IMG/VR virus record: IMGVR_UViG_3300021964_000502
Span: 1 to 24,740 of that record
Length of the DNA: 24,740 nucleotides
Direction: 5' to 3' (one strand)
Origin: a virus
The notes under the pieces are model-generated. The model worked only from the letters and a program-made list of their open reading frames with translations, ran no database searches and had not been told where the DNA came from. Below, piece after piece: positions 24,041 through 24,740 of this stretch. Position 1 is the first letter of the stretch; every line of letters starts with the position of its first letter. The translations under genes were made by a program, and so were the position numbers.

Positions 24041-24740
24041 ACTCTCTTCTCTTTTTTGAGAGCCTTCTGCTCGTCAATCCGTTTGCAGACAATCTCTTCC
24101 GAGTTGAATTTAGGACAAGCATCCTTATACTCACACCAGTCACAGAAGATGTTCTCCTGAGCCCAGAACTCATCCTTCTTCTTCTTGCGGATACGCCAGA
24201 CCTTCTCAGTCTGCATCTTCTTCCATCGTTCGATTTGGAACTTGGTAAACTTCACAGCTACGAAGTTACCAGTGACAGGATAGTAGTGAGCGCAGTAGAT
24301 CTTGTCATAAGGAACATCGTAGAGCATGTGGATAGCCCATGCGTAGCCCTTTAACTGATTATCGTCCATGAGGGTCTTCTTCTTTTTTTCCCTCTTGGAT
24401 GTCTTGTAATCCACTACCAGATACCCACCATCCTTACCCTTGATGACACGGTCAATAACACCAATGAAGTTGATGTCGTGCTTCTCATCAAGAGGGACAT
24501 TGACAGTCTGCTCTGTGGACATCGTCTCACCAAGACCGTTATTCCAGACAATGAAGTTCTCCAGGCAGGACTTCATTCTATCATTCTCATGGAAGGGAAC
24601 TTTGTAAGTTGAGCGTTCCTGTTCCGCGATCTTAAGCAAGGACTTCATGTCCTTCTCTTTATAGCCAAGCTCAAATATCTTGTGTATAAAGGATCCGAAG
24701 TTCAAAGCGTCTTCATTCTTCGAGCCGAATCCCGGCAGCT
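24037..24740 (-). CDS. PD-(D/E)XK nuclease, RecB/Cas4-like, with C-terminal cysteine cluster (partial, N-terminus off the right edge)
   Basis: The reading frame stays open to the right edge; the TTG at 24705 is internal, because the residues before it continue the family motif (ALNFGSFIHKIFELG). Counting from that TTG, visible motifs are the N-terminal helix GSFIHKIFE (4-12), the metal-binding Asp in FIGVIDRV (80-87), the core VVDYKTSK (97-104; Asp99, Lys101) and the helix QLKGYAWA (117-124; Gln117, Tyr121). A C-x2-C-x5-C cluster, FCDWCEYKDACPKF (Cys188, 191, 197), follows. This is the order seen in Cas4, AddB and Dna2-type iron-sulfur nucleases; the fourth Cys would be expected in the missing N-terminus. 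It probably acts in DNA recombination, repair or host DNA breakdown, and is not part of the tail. No other CRISPR component is seen. It ends at 24037, sharing CTAG with the plus-strand gene. Confidence 0.88.
   Translation of the reverse strand, partial: LPGFGSKNEDALNFGSFIHKIFELGYKEKDMKSLLKIAEQERSTYKVPFHENDRMKSCLENFIVWNNGLGETMSTEQTVNVPLDEKHDINFIGVIDRVIKGKDGGYLVVDYKTSKREKKKKTLMDDNQLKGYAWAIHMLYDVPYDKIYCAHYYPVTGNFVAVKFTKFQIERWKKMQTEKVWRIRKKKKDEFWAQENIFCDWCEYKDACPKFNSEEIVCKRIDEQKALKKEKRV

Noticed and set aside
24041-24062. CTCTC/GAGAG repeat with a T-run at the convergent junction
   Set aside because: The T-run is in the loop and not after the stem, and the site is within the nuclease coding end; it does not fit an intrinsic terminator.
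24703-24705. TTG as the start of the nuclease gene
   Set aside because: The frame is open upstream to the window edge and the residues before TTG complete the conserved ALNFGSFIH motif, so the true start is outside.
24037-24740. CRISPR adaptation module because of the Cas4-like nuclease
   Set aside because: No repeat array, Cas1 or Cas2 is visible. Stand-alone nucleases of this family are common in phages.

Overview
The window looks like part of a large tailed phage with a contractile (myovirus) tail of the T4-like type. The evidence is the set and order of baseplate genes on the minus strand: a tape-measure-like protein, a gp48/gp54-like tube initiator, a gp53-like LysM wedge protein, a gp27-like hub, a gp5-like spike, gp25, gp6 and a gp7/gpI-like wedge protein. 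A perfect T4-type late promoter (TATAAATA) lies upstream of them. The sequence is AT-rich, many starts lack a Shine-Dalgarno, and coding is extremely dense. The many carbohydrate-binding and beta-helix proteins would suit a phage of aquatic bacteria, but the host cannot be read from this sequence.

Layout, read in the direction of transcription (right to left). At the far right is a partial PD-(D/E)XK nuclease on the minus strand (24740 to 24037). It converges on a lone plus-strand gene of unknown function (23750 to 24040), and the two stop codons share one CTAG. A 73-base divergent spacer (23677 to 23749) holds the late promoter and a leader hairpin. From there, 14 minus-strand genes run without a real gap to the left edge: a 129-residue unknown, the tape measure (549), tube initiator (365), gp53 (95), hub (898) and spike (373). 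Next come two very large proteins, a ConA-lectin protein (875) and a two-module carbohydrate-active protein (1328). Then follow gp25 (147), gp6 (533), gp7/gpI-like (1343), two unknown structural proteins (345 and 201) and a beta-helix fibre that runs off the left edge (at least 697 residues). No track ORF marked this fibre because it has no stop inside the window.

How the genes fit together: the tape measure sets tail length, the tube initiator, hub and spike form the central baseplate, and gp53, gp25, gp6 and gp7 form the wedges. The lectin, glycosidase-like and beta-helix proteins are the likely contacts with the host surface. Six gene junctions use a one-base stop/start overlap (TAATG or TGATG), which suggests translational coupling and stoichiometric expression.

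The most interesting item is the 1328-residue protein at 9810 to 13796. Its N-terminal half resembles a cellulase-type TIM barrel but has Lys where the catalytic NEP glutamate should be and no Glu at the second catalytic position. Its C-terminal part resembles GH28/GH49 beta-helix hydrolases and keeps the catalytic aspartates. It looks like a dead glycosidase, perhaps a sugar binder, fused to a live depolymerase and encoded between the spike and gp25. No tRNA, CRISPR array, insertion sequence or integrase is visible, and no stretch longer than 73 bases lacks a gene.
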